Shown: in pieces, positions 62,620-64,000 of the stretch | Numbering within the stretch: position 1 is the stretch's first letter | Layout of the letters: every line of letters starts with the position of its first letter | Origin: Phalacrocorax aristotelis | Lineage: Eukaryota > Chordata > Aves > Suliformes > Phalacrocoracidae | DNA length: 64,000 nt | Direction: 5' to 3' | Assembly (NCBI RefSeq): GCF_949628215.1 | Contig: NC_134277.1 | Coordinates: forward strand, 34,851,357-34,915,356 | Notes under the pieces: model-generated | Told to the model about the DNA's origin: nothing | Seen by the model: the letters and a program-made list of their open reading frames with translations, nothing else | Databases searched by the model: none | Translations under genes and position numbers: made by a program

Positions 62620-64000
62620 AAAAAGAAAAAAAGCAAGCACAGAGCTCTTTGCATGGCCAGTCATATGCTCCCAGAATAGGGATACATTCACACCTACACT
62701 GTATACTTTTTGGGGCAGAAATTCACTTATCATTTGGGTTTGGAGAGCATCCGTAGCAGGGCGATTCTCATCCTTGGCTAGAGCTCTTCTGAGGAGAAAA
62801 AATACCAGAAAAAGAAGTTGGCTTCATAGGATGAAACAATTAAGGAGGATAAATTTTAACAAATATTTAAACCATAGGATATGTGATAATAAGAACAGAG
62901 ATTCCACCAAAAAGTCATGCCGTTGGATGGAGAGGGAGGTAGACTGACAAATCAAAAGATATTACTTTTTCAGAAACTTGGCCAGTCGTGATGAGTCTGT
63001 GACTGTCGGGAACAGAGAACAAATGTGCTGACTGGACTGTGACAGGCAGTTTGGATGTCTTGTGATGTGATTTGACATCTTCTTTGTGATTTTGGTAGTG
63101 TAGATGACTTTGATCAAAGCATATGGCCCTCCCATGCATCTTTAAAGGCAGCATGGCTTGTCCCAGCTAAAATTGGGTCACTCTTGGAGTAGGGGAACGC
63201 TTACTATGGAAACAAAAGTACAGCCAAGTATTATCCCTCTCACAGTATCCTTGCCTGAGGAAAAGTGACAGATGGCTTACCATGCGTAACCCTGTAATTC
63301 ACAACCTGCTTTATGTGGACCTCCTGGCTATTGCTTTCTTCTGTCCCTCATTTCCATTTCCATTCCCACCCCCACCATCCCTTGGGCCTTTGCCATTACC
63401 CTCCCACTCTCTCCCCATTCCTATATTGTGCCTCTTTCCCACAGCACTGCCGCTGCTTCCTTCCTGTGCTTTTCTTTTAGGCACAAGCTGAACCACAGGT
63501 CCAGGGGAATGTCTGCCAGCACAAGGTGGTGGGGAAAGCCACTGCGGCGCTGCTACTGTTTATCCACATTCTTGTTAGCGTTACATATCTCAGCTGCTGG
63601 GAGGTGCTCTTAAAGCCTGTTATGGTTTGATGTGTGGATGTTTTTCACACCAAAACATTATTTTGTTTAAATGATGAGGGAGAGAGAATGTGCAAAATGT
63701 TCACTTCATTTACATAAGACACTCCAGGGCAAGTTTCATTCAGCTCCTTAGCTGTGCTTTATTTTGATTGTTGCAATGCAAAGCTTAGCCGGGTGTATGT
63801 GTACCATCAGAGTCTTTGTGTACATTTCAGGGGAGGGAATAAGGTTTGGATAAACGCAGAATCCTTCTGAATCTATTTCCAAATATTAAAGTCTTTTAAG
63901 TTCAGTAAAACTTGCTGAATTCTTCCAGCATTTAGTTGCAGTGGAGGTCAGAAGTACTGAAGAGGAAGTACCAGAGAAATGGGTCATGCATCACTCCTGG
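62620..64000. other. No gene seen
   Basis: AT-rich sequence with an A-rich run at 62610-62632 and a pyrimidine-rich low-complexity stretch at 63338-63440. Small frames only. Confidence 0.4.

Noticed and set aside
1-64000. CRISPR arrays, operons, tRNA or rRNA genes, integrated virus
   Set aside because: None seen; the sequence is vertebrate nuclear DNA, and tandem arrays here are microsatellites. A tRNA or microRNA scan was not possible by eye.

Overview
The window is vertebrate nuclear DNA, almost certainly from a bird. The evidence is one recognisable vertebrate transcription factor gene with an intron, several CR1 LINE fragments (one with the avian-type 3' end at 48181-48323), older CR1/L3-type and MIR-type fossils, long poly-G runs, and no operon-like coding. 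I cannot name the species.

Layout. 1-115 is the reverse-transcriptase part of a CR1 element. At 3262-3765 on the + strand lie two decayed exons of an ABCB-family transporter, best read as the last two exons of ABCB5. This is the gene that sits tail to tail with SP8 in human. From 3.8 to 14 kb I see no genes, only one old CR1. From 14.4 to 16.2 kb there is a CpG-rich block with a 31-bp-arm inverted repeat, a duplicated segment and a TATA-like site. SP8 runs on the minus strand: a probable 3'UTR at about 19640-21249, a main coding exon at 21250-22734, an intron at 22735-23788, a 7-codon first coding exon at 23789-23809, and a promoter region upstream. A perfect 94-bp spacerless palindrome lies in that promoter region at 23991-24084.

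Upstream of SP8, 24.1-34 kb alternates between GC-rich patches and AT-rich, TAATTA-containing stretches that look like developmental enhancers. A strong gene-less CpG island lies at about 34.0-34.9 kb. From 35 to 64 kb is a gene desert with CR1 and MIR fossils, microsatellites and one enhancer-like stretch near 52.5-52.9 kb.

Functionally, this is a single-gene regulatory landscape around SP8, a zinc-finger factor needed for limb outgrowth and forebrain patterning. The most unusual items are the palindrome in the SP8 promoter, the second long hairpin in the 15.5 kb island, the decayed ABCB5 tail and the orphan CpG islands. Deep conservation of the enhancer-like stretches is inferred from base composition and motif content, not from any alignment.
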